A DNA stretch of 64,000 bases from Hydrogenophaga flava NBRC 102514 (GTDB lineage: Bacteria > Pseudomonadota > Gammaproteobacteria > Burkholderiales > Burkholderiaceae_C), in the NCBI RefSeq assembly GCF_001571145.1, contig NZ_BCTF01000001.1, forward strand, positions 186,001 to 250,000, in the 5' to 3' direction. Position 1 is the stretch's first letter; each line of letters begins with the position of its first letter. Under the pieces are notes generated by a model. It ran no database searches, had not been told where the DNA came from, and saw only the letters and a program-made list of their open reading frames with translations. Positions 17,441-26,866 of this stretch are shown piece by piece. A program made the position numbers and the translations under genes.

Positions 17441-18400
17441 TCAGGGCGTGGCGGCAGGCGTCTTGTGCTGCTGCATGCGGCGTCCGAGAACGCCGAGCAG
17501 CACGGTCAGGGCATCTCCGAGCAGGGTGGTCAGGCGCATGCTCACGGCCAGTCCGGCGGCCACCGCAGCTCCGGTCAACGGAGTGAAGAGCACCACCATC
17601 ATCGCCTCGCGCACACCCAGACCACCGGGAGAGCCTGGCACCACATAGCCCACCACCCAGGCGCTGCTGTAGAGCAGCGCGATGCTGAACCAGTCAATGT
17701 CGGGACTTGCGAATAAGTATTCCGACTGCAATTTCACTACATACCCCTGCTGCATGAAGTTGATCAAGATCAACAGGGACACGAACAGCGCGGTGCGCAG
17801 TTGCGGCGGGCGCAACAGCTGGCCGCCGCCAATCTTTTTGCTGAGCCCGGGCAGCACGGTGTTGAGCACCTTGATGCCCAGCCAGGGCGCCACCAGGGCC
17901 AGCGGCAGGATCCACACCAGTTTCGAGGCGAAGGCGGGTGCGGCCCCGCCGGCGGTGTGCAGGTCCAACAGGACGACCGTGCCCAGCAAGGCGAGCGAGC
18001 AGCTGATCGCCAGGTTCCAGATGCCCTCGAACACCGCCGTGCCCACCGCCACGCCCACGGGAATGCCGGTGGACTTGGCCAGCACGCCACGGCCGATGAA
18101 CTGCCCCACATTGCCTGGCAGGTACTTGCCCAGCTGGGAAATGAAGAACACCTGCACCGCCAGCCGGGTGGGCACGCGATGGCCCTGGTCCGACATCAGC
18201 AGACGCCACACATGGGTGCCGAAGAAGTGGGTCACGACCACGCTGACCATGCTGAGCAGGCCGATGGCCACCGTGGTCAGGTTCAGAGGGATCGGCGGCA
18301 GCTTCTCCATGTGGATCATGAAGGCGCGCACGAAGAACACGATGGACGCCACGACGGCCGCATACATCAGCCACTTGAAAACGGTCTTGGCGTATTTCAT
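17441..18400 (-). CDS. UPF0104/LPG-synthase-like flippase-type membrane protein
   Basis: A 319-residue polytopic protein with about eight hydrophobic segments matches the lysylphosphatidylglycerol synthase TM/UPF0104 family, members of which are implicated in lipid flipping or transfer. Family marks are LAVQVFFISQLGKYLPGNVG, AVFEGIWNLAISC and GYVVPGSPGGLGVREAMMV. No catalytic aminoacyl domain is fused, so lysyl-lipid synthesis is unlikely. It lies 105 bases past the phcQ-like stop on the same strand, with a terminator-like hairpin in between, so it is probably a separate unit. Confidence 0.87.
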   Translation of the reverse strand: MKYAKTVFKWLMYAAVVASIVFFVRAFMIHMEKLPPIPLNLTTVAIGLLSMVSVVVTHFFGTHVWRLLMSDQGHRVPTRLAVQVFFISQLGKYLPGNVGQFIGRGVLAKSTGIPVGVAVGTAVFEGIWNLAISCSLALLGTVVLLDLHTAGGAAPAFASKLVWILPLALVAPWLGIKVLNTVLPGLSKKIGGGQLLRPPQLRTALFVSLLILINFMQQGYVVKLQSEYLFASPDIDWFSIALLYSSAWVVGYVVPGSPGGLGVREAMMVVLFTPLTGAAVAAGLAVSMRLTTLLGDALTVLLGVLGRRMQQHKTPAATP

Positions 18401-18420
18401 GGAAACCCGTGAGAAACAAA

Positions 18421-18445
18421 GCGAAGCGGCGCTACAAGGCGCCGC
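18421..18445 (-). terminator. Probable intrinsic terminator after phcQ-like gene
   Basis: On the minus strand GCGGCGC-CTTGTA-GCGCCGC is followed by TTCGCTTTGTTTC, a moderately U-rich run. It lies 61-85 bases past the stop of the last gene of the phc-like operon and before the flippase-like gene. Confidence 0.5.
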
Positions 18446-18505
18446 AGAACCCCACAAGTGTAGTCGCCGGGTGGCGGCGGGCCACCACCCGGACCCTGAC
18501 GCAGA

Positions 18506-19459
18506 TCAAGCCAGGCCGCCCAGGCGCTCCATCGCATCGGCCAGCCAGTCTTTGGGCAGGGGCTCGTCCGCGGCCGGTGCAACCACCCAGCCTTCGCCGG
18601 CCGACTGCAGGCCGAAACGCCCCCGGGTCCAGAGCTGCCAGGCCAGCCAGGCGCAGTCGTCGGCAGAGGCCGCATCCCCGGCCGGTGCGGTCAGCAGGGC
18701 CATGCAGGGCTCGGTGCGGGCCAGGTGCAGCACACCGCCCCGAACCTCTGTGCCCAGGACGGCCGCCAGCTGCGCCAGCGCGTGTGCATCGTCCTGACGG
18801 GCGCCGAACCGCTCCAGCCAGGAGCGGACCTGCAGCGCCACCCCGGCGCCCCGGCGCGCCTCGGCCTGTTGCAGGTCTGCGTGGTCCCAGCGGTTCCAGT
18901 CCACCGCCGGCTCCTGCACCCCCACCCACAGGGCCGCCTGCGCGAGGCGGAACACGGCCCGCTCGTACCCCGCCGGGTCGGCGCCGGCGCCGATCGTCAA
19001 CAGGGAGGCGAGGCGCCCCGACACCAGGCGCGACTGCTGGGCCAGCATCTTGTCGCGCACCAGTTCGTCGCGCTCACTGCGCAGGGCCGACAGCTCCAGT
19101 GCGTTCTTCAGGTCGGAACGCAGGCTCTCCAGCTCCCAGGGTTTGGCGATGTAGCGGTAGATCTCGCCGGTATTGATCGCGTCGATGGCCTCGCCGATCT
19201 CGGAATAGGCCGTGGTGAGCATGCGCACGATGTGCGGATAGTGGGTACGGGCATGGCGCAGCAGTTCGTTGCCACGTTCGCCGGGCATGCGCTGGTCGCA
19301 CACGAGCACGGCGATATCGGCACCGTGCACGCTGAGCACCGCCCGCCCCTCGTCGACCGAATTGGCGGTCAGCACCGGGGCCAGCGGCCCCACCAGCCGC
19401 TCGAAGTATTTGAGGGCGATGGCCTCGTCATCGACGTACAGGATCTTCTCGGGTTTCAT
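18506..19459 (-). CDS. phcQ: Receiver-domain response regulator, PhcQ-like
   Basis: A 317-residue protein with an N-terminal receiver domain and a C-terminal region of unknown fold, with no DNA-binding or GGDEF output visible. Receiver marks are VDDEAIALKYFERL, the phospho-acceptor Asp55 in VLVCDQRMPG, and Lys106 in YIAKPWELESL. The C-terminal 180 residues are helical, acidic and Trp-rich. It is the last gene of a four-gene overlapping operon (ATGA overlap with the gene before) in the order methyltransferase, histidine kinase, receiver-kinase, receiver, as in Ralstonia phcBSRQ. PhcQ there modulates phc quorum sensing. The name is given by operon position and architecture, not by an alignment. 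Confidence 0.8.
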   Translation of the reverse strand: MKPEKILYVDDEAIALKYFERLVGPLAPVLTANSVDEGRAVLSVHGADIAVLVCDQRMPGERGNELLRHARTHYPHIVRMLTTAYSEIGEAIDAINTGEIYRYIAKPWELESLRSDLKNALELSALRSERDELVRDKMLAQQSRLVSGRLASLLTIGAGADPAGYERAVFRLAQAALWVGVQEPAVDWNRWDHADLQQAEARRGAGVALQVRSWLERFGARQDDAHALAQLAAVLGTEVRGGVLHLARTEPCMALLTAPAGDAASADDCAWLAWQLWTRGRFGLQSAGEGWVVAPAADEPLPKDWLADAMERLGGLA

Positions 19460-20646
19460 CTGGATACCTCATGGTGTTGTTCTGTGTCCGGGACACCAAA
19501 GTGCAGGCGGATGGCGGCGCCGCCGCCGGCCGGTGACCGTACCTCGACCGACCCGCCCACGGATGCCATCACCCGCCGGCAGAAGACCAGGCCCATGCCG
19601 CTGCCACCACTGCCCGACCGGGTGGTGACAGGCTCCCGGGTCAGCCGGGTCAGCACCTCCGGCGCAATGCCCGGACCGTTGTCGCTGATTTCAATGACCG
19701 CGCGGTCCGGCGTTCCCGCGACCACAATGCGAATGCGGGGTTCGGCCGGCAGCGCCGAATGCAGGGCCAGCAAGGCATTTTTGACCACGGTGCACAGCAC
19801 CAGGTACAGCAGGTCGCGCTGACCGGGCAGGACGAAGTCCTGCAGCACATCACAGACCAGCCAGCGCGCCTCGTCGCCATCGAAAGGATAGCCCTCGCGC
19901 ACCGATCGCACCAGATCACTGGCGAGTTCGCTGGCGCTGCCGTCGGCGTGGTAGGCGTCGCGCGCGGTGCGCACGAAGGTCGCCACCAGGGACTGGGCGT
20001 AGTCGGTGCGGCGCAGGGCCGCGTCCAGCATCGCGTCGATCTCGCCGGGACGGCGCTGGGTGAGGCAGACCAGGTCGGTGTTGCCGCACTGGGGGGGCTG
20101 CTGGCGTTCGCGCATGGCGTGCAGGTAGCCGCTGACGGTGGCCAGCGGGGTGCCCACCTCGTGCGCCAGAAAACCCAAGGTCTCGCGCAGGGCCTCGTCC
20201 CGCCGCTGCAGCAGGGTCTGCTCGCGCAGCCGCTGCTGGCAGGCCGCCAGGGCCTCTCGCAGGGCCCGCCGGGTCAGCGGTTCGTCCAGCGGCTTTTCCA
20301 GGATCTGCCCCACATGGCCCAGGTTGACCGCGGCCATCGCGACATCCTTGTCGGCGTAGGCCGACATCAGCAGCCGCGACACCAAGGGGTGCCGCTGCCG
20401 CACCTCGGCCAGCAGGGCCACACCGTCGCGTTCGGGCATGCGGTAGTCGGTCAGCAAGACGGCGACCTCGTGCCCCTGCCGGTCCAGCAGTTCCAGTGCC
20501 TGCCGCACGCTGGCCGCGGTCCGCACGTCGAACTCGTCGCCGTAGGAGCGCGCAAACCACTTGAGCGCCTGCGGCTCGTCGTCGACCAGCAGCACGGCAT
20601 GGGCCAGAGGAGGTGCGGAGCCGGAACCCGGCAGGTCGGATTTCAT
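19456..20646 (-). CDS. phcR: Receiver domain plus histidine kinase, PhcR-like
   Basis: A 396-residue protein has an N-terminal receiver (VLLVDDEPQALKWF, Asp67 in AVLLTDYRMPERDG, Lys118 in GQILEKPLDE) followed by a histidine kinase core: His162 in LGFLAHEVGTPLA, N-box KNALLALHSAL, ISDNGPGIAPE and SGMGLVFCRRVM. A response regulator whose output is a kinase instead of a DNA-binding domain is the unusual hallmark of Ralstonia PhcR. Its start codon overlaps the stop of the PhcS-like gene (ATGA) and its stop overlaps the PhcQ-like start. It should take phosphate from the upstream sensor kinase. Confidence 0.83.
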   Translation of the reverse strand: MKSDLPGSGSAPPLAHAVLLVDDEPQALKWFARSYGDEFDVRTAASVRQALELLDRQGHEVAVLLTDYRMPERDGVALLAEVRQRHPLVSRLLMSAYADKDVAMAAVNLGHVGQILEKPLDEPLTRRALREALAACQQRLREQTLLQRRDEALRETLGFLAHEVGTPLATVSGYLHAMRERQQPPQCGNTDLVCLTQRRPGEIDAMLDAALRRTDYAQSLVATFVRTARDAYHADGSASELASDLVRSVREGYPFDGDEARWLVCDVLQDFVLPGQRDLLYLVLCTVVKNALLALHSALPAEPRIRIVVAGTPDRAVIEISDNGPGIAPEVLTRLTREPVTTRSGSGGSGMGLVFCRRVMASVGGSVEVRSPAGGGAAIRLHFGVPDTEQHHEVSR

Positions 20647-21971
20647 TGGGGCGGCCTCGGCAGGTCGAACGAGAATTCGGTCCATTCGCCGACCACGCTG
20701 TCGACAGACAGGATGCCTCCGTGCCGCTGCACGATGCCGTAGCTCACGCTGAGCCCCAGCCCCAGGCCGGCCCCGACGTCGCGGGTGGTGAAGAACGGCT
20801 CGAACACCCGGCCGATGTTGGCCGGATCGATGCCGTGTCCGTTGTCCCGCACCGAGATCCGCAGCCGCTCGCCCTCCGGCGCCACCCGCACATCAATGCG
20901 CGGCTGCGGCCGCTGCACGGACTGCATGGCATGGGCGGCGTTGCTCAGCAGGTTGATCAGCACACCGATGATCGCCGGCTCGTCGCCCATCACATGGGTG
21001 TCCTGGGGCAGGTCGAGCGCCAGCTCGATGCCCTTGAGCTCGTAGCCGGCCAGGCGGATGGCCGAGCGCACCGCGTGCTCCAGCAGGAAGGGGCGCTGGT
21101 TGTCATCCCCGGGCTTCTGGTAGGCGAAGGTCTTGAGGTCGGAGACGATGTTCTGCACCCGGGTCAGCCCCTCGCGCGCATCGTCCAGGCTTTCCTTGAG
21201 CATCGGATCGGTCTTGGCCGAGGGCACGCTCAGGCCCATGTTCACCGCCATCAGGGCGTAGTTCACCGGGTTGTTGAGTTCGTGCAGCAGCCCGGCCGAG
21301 AGAGTGCCGATGGCGGCCATCTTCTCGCGCTGGATCAGCTGGCCCTTGACCTCGGCCAGGGTGCGGTTGATCTCCTGCAGCTTGTCGTTGTTCATGGCCA
21401 CCTCGTGCTGCAGCTGGAACAGGCGCAGCCGCGCCCGCTCGTTGAACCAGGTGCAGACCGCGCTGGCAATGGCAGAGAACAGGATGAACAGGCTGTTGGT
21501 GTAGAGCTTGCCGGGCTCGGCCACACCGTCGGGGTGGAGCATGCAGGCCATCATGTAGAGCACCAGCGTGAGCACACCGAAACCGATGCCCTCGAACAGC
21601 GTGATCGGCAGGATGATGCCCACGGCATACATCGCCAGGTGCAGGCCGACAAAGTAGATCGACTCGACCCCACTGGTCAGCCAGATCATCCAGGCGATCA
21701 TCATCTGCGGCAGCACCAGCCAAGTCATGGTGAGCACCCGCACCTGCTGCGCCCCCACCCGGGTGTAGAGCAGCATCAGGATGCCCAGGGTCAAGGTGGC
21801 CACCAGCAGCCGCAGCAGGAAGAACTCGAGCAGTCGGTCCGGGTAGGAGAAATAGTCCAGGCCCACCCCCGCGAGCACCAGGCCGATGGAGGTGATGCTG
21901 CCGGCCTTGCTGTAGGCGAGCCGGAACGCCGACAGCTGACGCTCGTAGGACGCTGTGTCCCTGGCGATCAT
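20643..21971 (-). CDS. phcS: Six-TM sensor histidine kinase, PhcS-like
   Basis: A 442-residue membrane sensor kinase has six hydrophobic segments between residues 25 and 176, then a dimerisation/phosphotransfer helix and ATPase domain. The H-box is AGLLHELNNPVNYAL with the phospho-accepting His at residue 230; N-box INLLSNAAHAMQ, DNGHGIDP and GLGLGLSVSYG follow. From memory, His230 is also the phosphorylation site named for R. solanacearum PhcS. PhcS senses a 3-hydroxy fatty acid methyl ester made by PhcB. ATG 21971 overlaps the stop of the methyltransferase gene. An upstream in-frame ATG at 22115 lies within that gene and is rejected. Confidence 0.85.
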   Translation of the reverse strand: MIARDTASYERQLSAFRLAYSKAGSITSIGLVLAGVGLDYFSYPDRLLEFFLLRLLVATLTLGILMLLYTRVGAQQVRVLTMTWLVLPQMMIAWMIWLTSGVESIYFVGLHLAMYAVGIILPITLFEGIGFGVLTLVLYMMACMLHPDGVAEPGKLYTNSLFILFSAIASAVCTWFNERARLRLFQLQHEVAMNNDKLQEINRTLAEVKGQLIQREKMAAIGTLSAGLLHELNNPVNYALMAVNMGLSVPSAKTDPMLKESLDDAREGLTRVQNIVSDLKTFAYQKPGDDNQRPFLLEHAVRSAIRLAGYELKGIELALDLPQDTHVMGDEPAIIGVLINLLSNAAHAMQSVQRPQPRIDVRVAPEGERLRISVRDNGHGIDPANIGRVFEPFFTTRDVGAGLGLGLSVSYGIVQRHGGILSVDSVVGEWTEFSFDLPRPPQ

Positions 21972-23389
21972 GCAGTGTCCAGGGTGCTGCGCCCCGGCAG
22001 CGTGGTTTCCGCGAACACGTTGACCCCGGTCGGGTCGGTGTAGAGCTCGATCGCCGCTCCGACCTCGGACATCACGGACGTCATCTGCGCCTCGTCCCGG
22101 TAGATCAGGTGCCACTCCAGCAGGTGCTCCATGCCGTGACGCTCGGGGTTGCTCGAGTGCACGTTGGTCAGCAGCATGCGGGCACCCGGAGCGGAGCGGG
22201 ACATGAAATAGCGGATCAGCCGGGTGCAGACTTTGTCGGACAGGTAGTCGAACAGGCCCGCGCAGTAGATGAAGTCAAAACCCCGTCCACCCTCCAGCGC
22301 CTGCGACTGGGCCGGGCGCTTGAGCAGGTCGTGCACCGACTCCTGGACATAGTTCACCTCGACCCGCCGGCCGGTCTCGGCCATCACCGCGTCGATGCGC
22401 TCGCGCGTGTAGTCCAGGGTCTCGCGGCTGAAGTCCAGCAGGGTGAAGCTCAGGCGGCTGAGGTCCGCACCGGAGGCGATCAGCCGCTGCAGCTCGACCG
22501 CCGGGCCGCAGCCCCCGTTGAGGATGCGCACCTGGCGCCCTTCCTGCTCGCCCAGGGCCACGGCGCGCCGGAGGTAGTCGACCAGGATGTTGATGCGGTT
22601 GCGGTGCGCCTCGGCCACCGCCGCCCGCAGGAAGGTCGCGTTGACCAGCTGGATGTAGGTGCTGCCGCCCTGCCGCGGGTCTCCCAGCAGCTGGTTGACC
22701 ATCTCGTAGTCGCCGGCATAGCCCAGCGGCTTGGCAAAGGTGCGGTAGACGAAAGGCGCCCGCAGCACCAGCGGGTGCAGCGCCGCCTGGGCATAGCTGC
22801 GGTGCAGCAGGGCATCGTCCGCGGGCACGCTGGCGGCCTCGCTTTCCAGCCGCACCAGGAAGCTCTTGCCCTTGGTCATCAGGGGCTCGGCCATGGCCCA
22901 GAAGACGGCATCGGTCAGCCGGCCGTCCTCGCCCTTGGGCAGCGAGTCCAGCATGTCGGCCTGGTCGATCCAGCGCGCGGTCTCGGACAGGAAGGCCCGG
23001 AACTCACTCACCGCCACCTGGTAACTTTCCTTGACCCGGAAGCGCTGCTCCCAGTCCTCGACAAAACGGGCGGCCTCCATGCCGACCTCCCGCACATTGC
23101 CACGGGCCAGATTGAGGTCCGACCACTCGTCAATCAGGGCCAGCGAGACCACCGCCATCAGGCCGGTGTTGAGCAGGCTCACCACCACGGCCTTGCCCTG
23201 GTAAATGGCGCGCTCGCCGGAGCGGATCACCAAGTCGCTGAGCACCTCGCTGACCTGGACGATGGAATAAGGGTTGTAGATCTCCATCACCAGCGAGCGG
23301 CGCTGGAGACTGGTCAGCGTGCCGCGCGCGGCTTCGCCTTGGCTGTTTCTGAAGGTGACAACAGGATCAAAGGGGCGCTGGGGTTGCAC
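21968..23389 (-). CDS. phcB: SAM-dependent methyltransferase, PhcB-like signal synthase
   Basis: A 473-residue protein has an N-terminal beta-rich domain (about 1-90) that resembles a PilZ-like barrel but lacks a clear RxxxR motif, a helical middle and a C-terminal class I methyltransferase domain. Motif I is VRILNGGCGPAVEL (residues 288-300), followed by FTLLDFSRETLDYT and FDFIYCAGLFDYLSD. In Ralstonia, PhcB methylates a 3-hydroxy fatty acid to give the quorum signal 3-OH PAME or 3-OH MAME. Here it heads the four-gene phc-like operon, each gene overlapping the next by four bases. The chemical identity of the signal in this strain is not readable from sequence. Confidence 0.83.
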   Translation of the reverse strand: MQPQRPFDPVVTFRNSQGEAARGTLTSLQRRSLVMEIYNPYSIVQVSEVLSDLVIRSGERAIYQGKAVVVSLLNTGLMAVVSLALIDEWSDLNLARGNVREVGMEAARFVEDWEQRFRVKESYQVAVSEFRAFLSETARWIDQADMLDSLPKGEDGRLTDAVFWAMAEPLMTKGKSFLVRLESEAASVPADDALLHRSYAQAALHPLVLRAPFVYRTFAKPLGYAGDYEMVNQLLGDPRQGGSTYIQLVNATFLRAAVAEAHRNRINILVDYLRRAVALGEQEGRQVRILNGGCGPAVELQRLIASGADLSRLSFTLLDFSRETLDYTRERIDAVMAETGRRVEVNYVQESVHDLLKRPAQSQALEGGRGFDFIYCAGLFDYLSDKVCTRLIRYFMSRSAPGARMLLTNVHSSNPERHGMEHLLEWHLIYRDEAQMTSVMSEVGAAIELYTDPTGVNVFAETTLPGRSTLDTA

Positions 23390-23510
23390 GGCGGTTGGAT
23401 GTCAACGGTGGTGGGGCGAATCACCCCGATCGGAATCTCCCAATCTGCCAGTGTAGTCATCTGTGACCTGTTTCACGGTCGCAACTGTCGTCCAAACGCC
23501 GCTCGGGCGC

Positions 23511-23545
23511 AAAAAAACCCGGGCCGGATACCGGACCGGGTTTCA
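23511..23545 (-). terminator. Intrinsic terminator after htpG
   Basis: On the minus strand CCCGGTCCGG-TAT-CCGGCCCGGG is followed by TTTTTTTGCG, a long near-perfect stem with a seven-base U-run, 29 bases past the htpG stop. It separates htpG from the phc-like operon on the same strand. The remaining bases to 23390 should hold the phcB promoter; no clear -35/-10 pair stands out there. Confidence 0.93.
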
Positions 23546-23573
23546 GACCTTATGCACTCTATTTCCGTAGCAC

Positions 23574-25439
23574 TCAGGCCAGCAGCGCGTTGACCCGCCG
23601 GACGTAGGCGGCCGGATCGTCCGGCAGGCCACCTTCGGCCAGCAGGGCCTGGTCGAACAGGATGTGGGCCAGGTCGTCGAAGTGCGCGGAGCCGTCGAGC
23701 TTGCGCACCAGCGGGTGCGACGGATTGACCTCCAGCGTGGGTTTGGCGTCCGGCGCCTTCTGGCCCGCGGCCTTGAGCATGCGGGCCAGCTGGCTGGAGA
23801 GCTCGCCCTCGCCCACCACCAGGCAGGCGGCCGAGTCCACCAGGCGCGTTGTCACGCGCACGTCGCTGGCCTTGTCCTTGAGCGTGTCCTTGAGTTTGTC
23901 GAGCACCGGCTTGAAGCTCTCGGCCGCCTGCTCGGCAGCTTTCTTCTCTTCCTCGTCCTGCAGCTCTCCCAGGTCCACCGCGCCCTTGGCCACGCTCTGC
24001 AGCGGCGTGCCGTCGAACTCGGGCAGGAAGGACAGCGCCCACTCGTCCACGCGGTCGGTCATCAGCAGCACCTCGATACCCTTCTTGCGGAAGAGTTCGA
24101 GCTGCGGGCTGTTCCTGGCCGCCGCCAGCGTGTCGCCGGTGATGTAGTAGATGGCCTTCTGGCCTTCCTTCATGCGGGCCTTGTAGTCGGCCAGCGACAC
24201 CACCACCGCGTCGCTGGTGGTGCTGGCAAAGCGCAGCAGCTTGGCGAGCTTGTCGCGGTTGGAGAAGTCCTCGCCCAGGCCTTCCTTGAGCACGGCGCCG
24301 AACTCGGCGTAGAAGCTGGCGTACTTGTCGGCGTCCTTGGACAGGTCGTCCAGCATGGCCAGCACGCGGCGAGTGTTGCCCTCGCGGATGGCCTTCACGT
24401 CGCGGCTTTCCTGCAGCAGTTCGCGGCTCACGTTCAGCGGCAGATCGGCCGAATCAACCACGCCCTTGACCCAGCGCAGGTAGGCGGGCATGAGGCTCTC
24501 GGCCTCGTCCATGATGAAGACGCGCCGCACGTAGAGCTTGATGCCGGCCTTGCGGTCGCGGTTCCACAGGTCCATCGGGGCCTTGGACGGGATGTAGAGC
24601 AGCTGCGTGTATTCGGTGCTGCCCTCGACGCGGTTGTGGCTCCAGGCCAGCGGGTCGGCCTGGTCGTAGCTGATGTTCTTGTAGAACTCGGCGTACTGCT
24701 CGTCGCTGATGTCCTTCTTGCTGCGCGCCCACAGGGCGTTGGCGGAGTTGGCGGGCTCCCACTCGTCGCGGGTGATGTACTCGCTTTTCTCGGCGTCCCA
24801 CTCTTCCTTCTGCATCAGGATGGGCAGGCTGATGTGGTCGGAGTACTTGGTGATGAGCGACTTGAGCTTCCAGTGGCTGAGGAACTCGGTCTTGTCCTCG
24901 CGCACGTGCAGCGTAATGGTGGTGCCGCGCGCGGCCCGTTCGATGGTCTCGACCTCGAAATCGCCCGTGCCGCCGCTGGTCCAGCGCACACCCTCGGCCG
25001 CCGGCAGGCCGGCGCGGCGCGACTCGACCACGATCTTGTCGGCCACGATGAAGCCCGAATAGAAGCCCACGCCGAACTGGCCGATCAGCTGCGCGTCCTT
25101 CTTCTGGTCACCGCTGAGGTGGCTCATGAAGTCGCGGGTGCCACTCTTGGCGATGGTGCCCAGGTGCTCCACCGCCTCGGCCTGGCTCATGCCGATGCCG
25201 TTGTCGGTGATGGTGATGGTTTTGGCGTCCTTGTCGAAGGCCACCCGCACGTCGAGGTTGGGCGCGTCCTCGAACAGCGCGGCGTTGTTCAGCGCCTCGA
25301 AGCGCAGCTTGTCGCAGGCGTCCGAGGCGTTGGAGACCAGCTCGCGCAGGAAGATCTCGGGGTTGGAATACAGCGAATGGGTGACCAGGTGCAGCAGCTG
25401 GGCCACCTCGGCCTGGAAGGAGAGGGTCTGTTTGCTCAT
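23574..25439 (-). CDS. htpG: Chaperone HtpG (Hsp90)
   Basis: HtpG is the bacterial Hsp90, an ATP-dependent chaperone dimer that works with DnaK. The 621-residue product has the GHKL ATP site ([35 protein letters not shown]), the middle domain and a shorter C-terminal dimerisation domain, as expected for the bacterial type. The start at 25439 gives [19 protein letters not shown], the usual N-terminus. It is flanked by its own terminator. A sigma-32 type promoter is expected upstream in the short gap to the hydrolase gene, but I cannot point to one with confidence. Confidence 0.97.
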   Translation of the reverse strand: MSKQTLSFQAEVAQLLHLVTHSLYSNPEIFLRELVSNASDACDKLRFEALNNAALFEDAPNLDVRVAFDKDAKTITITDNGIGMSQAEAVEHLGTIAKSGTRDFMSHLSGDQKKDAQLIGQFGVGFYSGFIVADKIVVESRRAGLPAAEGVRWTSGGTGDFEVETIERAARGTTITLHVREDKTEFLSHWKLKSLITKYSDHISLPILMQKEEWDAEKSEYITRDEWEPANSANALWARSKKDISDEQYAEFYKNISYDQADPLAWSHNRVEGSTEYTQLLYIPSKAPMDLWNRDRKAGIKLYVRRVFIMDEAESLMPAYLRWVKGVVDSADLPLNVSRELLQESRDVKAIREGNTRRVLAMLDDLSKDADKYASFYAEFGAVLKEGLGEDFSNRDKLAKLLRFASTTSDAVVVSLADYKARMKEGQKAIYYITGDTLAAARNSPQLELFRKKGIEVLLMTDRVDEWALSFLPEFDGTPLQSVAKGAVDLGELQDEEEKKAAEQAAESFKPVLDKLKDTLKDKASDVRVTTRLVDSAACLVVGEGELSSQLARMLKAAGQKAPDAKPTLEVNPSHPLVRKLDGSAHFDDLAHILFDQALLAEGGLPDDPAAYVRRVNALLA

Positions 25440-25538
25440 GCTTTGTGGATCGTCAGAAGGAATGAGGGGCCATGCCACCCGCGCCAGACCGGGCGGGAGG
25501 CACTCGCGAGGGCGCAATTATGGGCAGGCCGCGCGATT

Positions 25539-26801
25539 TCAAGCCGGCGTGGCCAGCCAGGTCTGCAGCTGAGCGGCCACCTTCGGGCTGGACAGCAGGT
25601 CCAGGTGCCCGGTCCGGAACACCGTGCACTGGTGATCGGGCGCCAGCGCCAGCCGCATCGACGGGTCTTCGTGGCGGCCCAGTGCGCTGTCCAGCGGCAC
25701 CAGGCCGTCGCCGGTCAGGCGCTCGACCAGCCGGCTGCGCTGCCCGGCCAGCGTGGCCGCCACCGCATAGCAGGCCACCCCCTCGGGCAGCGGCAAGGGC
25801 TGGCGGTGGTCTGCGCCCGAGGCGAAGCGGTCGCGCCCCTGCCAGTCGGCGTCCTGCACATGGCCATGCCGCAGGTCGGTGATGCCCGCGCTGCGGAGCT
25901 TGCCCAGCCGCGCGAACGGCGCGGTGAAGGGGTTGGAGGCCAGCAGCCAGTCGGCCCCGTGGCCGGCGCGCTCCAGCGGCGCACCGTGGTGCGGCGTGCC
26001 CAGAAAAACCAGTGCGCGCAGGCGCTCTGTCCACGACAGGCCCGCCGCCTGGCCCACCGCCACCGCCGAACGGGCCACCAGACCGCCCATGCTGTGGCCG
26101 ACGATCGTGATGCGCTCCGGCGGCACGGGCCACGCGGCCACCAGCTGCTCCAGCAGCAGCGCCAGCGCGCGCCCGTTGACCGAAATGTGCAGGCCGCTGT
26201 TGTAGCGCAGGTAGATGGGCGTGGCGCCCAGCGCCTGCGCCAGGAACTCGCCGTGATCGTGCCCGCTGCGGCGCCATTGCGTGTCGTTCATGCACAGGCC
26301 ATGAACGAGCAGCAGGATGTGCGGGCCGGCGCCGGGCAGCTCTTCTTTCAGCGGACCAGGCGACAACGACAGCGGCACGCCGCCAGCGCGCAGCTCCATC
26401 GCCTGCGCCAGCGGGTTGCCGATGGCCTGCAGCCGGTCGCCCAGCACGCCGTTGAGCGCGGCCAGCACCGCCTCGCGCTGCGGCGAGGCCTCGGGGTGGG
26501 ACGCCGGGTCGTCCAGCAGCGGCAGCAGCACGCCCAGCGCCGCGTCCGTGCCCCAGCCCGCCAGCCGCGCCACGCCGCGCACGGCCTGGTAGATCTGGCC
26601 CGTCAGGCCGCCGGTCTGTTCACCCGACGCGCCACCGGACAGCCCCAGCCTTCGGCGCACCGCCTGGTGCACGCCTTCGGCGATGTTGATGACGCCGTGG
26701 GTGCCCTGCACCGCCAGCTGAGCCGCCGCCTGCAGGTCGGTGGGGCGAACGTGGCGCAGCAGGGACTGGCGCAGTGGTTGGGTCGGGGTGGGCTTGGTCA
26801 T
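25539..26801 (-). CDS. Alpha/beta hydrolase (PGAP1/lipase-like)
   Basis: A 420-residue serine hydrolase has the nucleophile elbow IVGHSMGGLVARSA, an oxyanion loop LLLVHGLCMNDTQW and FLGTPHHGAPLERAG, which is typical of PGAP1-like and triacylglycerol lipase-like hydrolases. The acid and His are plausibly in GDGLVPLDSAL and FRTGHLDLL. The N-terminal 140 residues form a helical region (VQGTHGVINIAEGVHQAV) seen in proteobacterial homologues. No signal peptide is evident, so it is probably cytoplasmic. The likely substrates are lipid or polyhydroxyalkanoate-type esters; none can be chosen. It precedes htpG by 99 bases on the same strand. Confidence 0.87.
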   Translation of the reverse strand: MTKPTPTQPLRQSLLRHVRPTDLQAAAQLAVQGTHGVINIAEGVHQAVRRRLGLSGGASGEQTGGLTGQIYQAVRGVARLAGWGTDAALGVLLPLLDDPASHPEASPQREAVLAALNGVLGDRLQAIGNPLAQAMELRAGGVPLSLSPGPLKEELPGAGPHILLLVHGLCMNDTQWRRSGHDHGEFLAQALGATPIYLRYNSGLHISVNGRALALLLEQLVAAWPVPPERITIVGHSMGGLVARSAVAVGQAAGLSWTERLRALVFLGTPHHGAPLERAGHGADWLLASNPFTAPFARLGKLRSAGITDLRHGHVQDADWQGRDRFASGADHRQPLPLPEGVACYAVAATLAGQRSRLVERLTGDGLVPLDSALGRHEDPSMRLALAPDHQCTVFRTGHLDLLSSPKVAAQLQTWLATPA

Positions 26802-26866
26802 GGGGCATTGTGGGTGCCGGTGAGCAACGCCAATGGATGCGCACCCCTAAACGCCCACCGCCGGAC

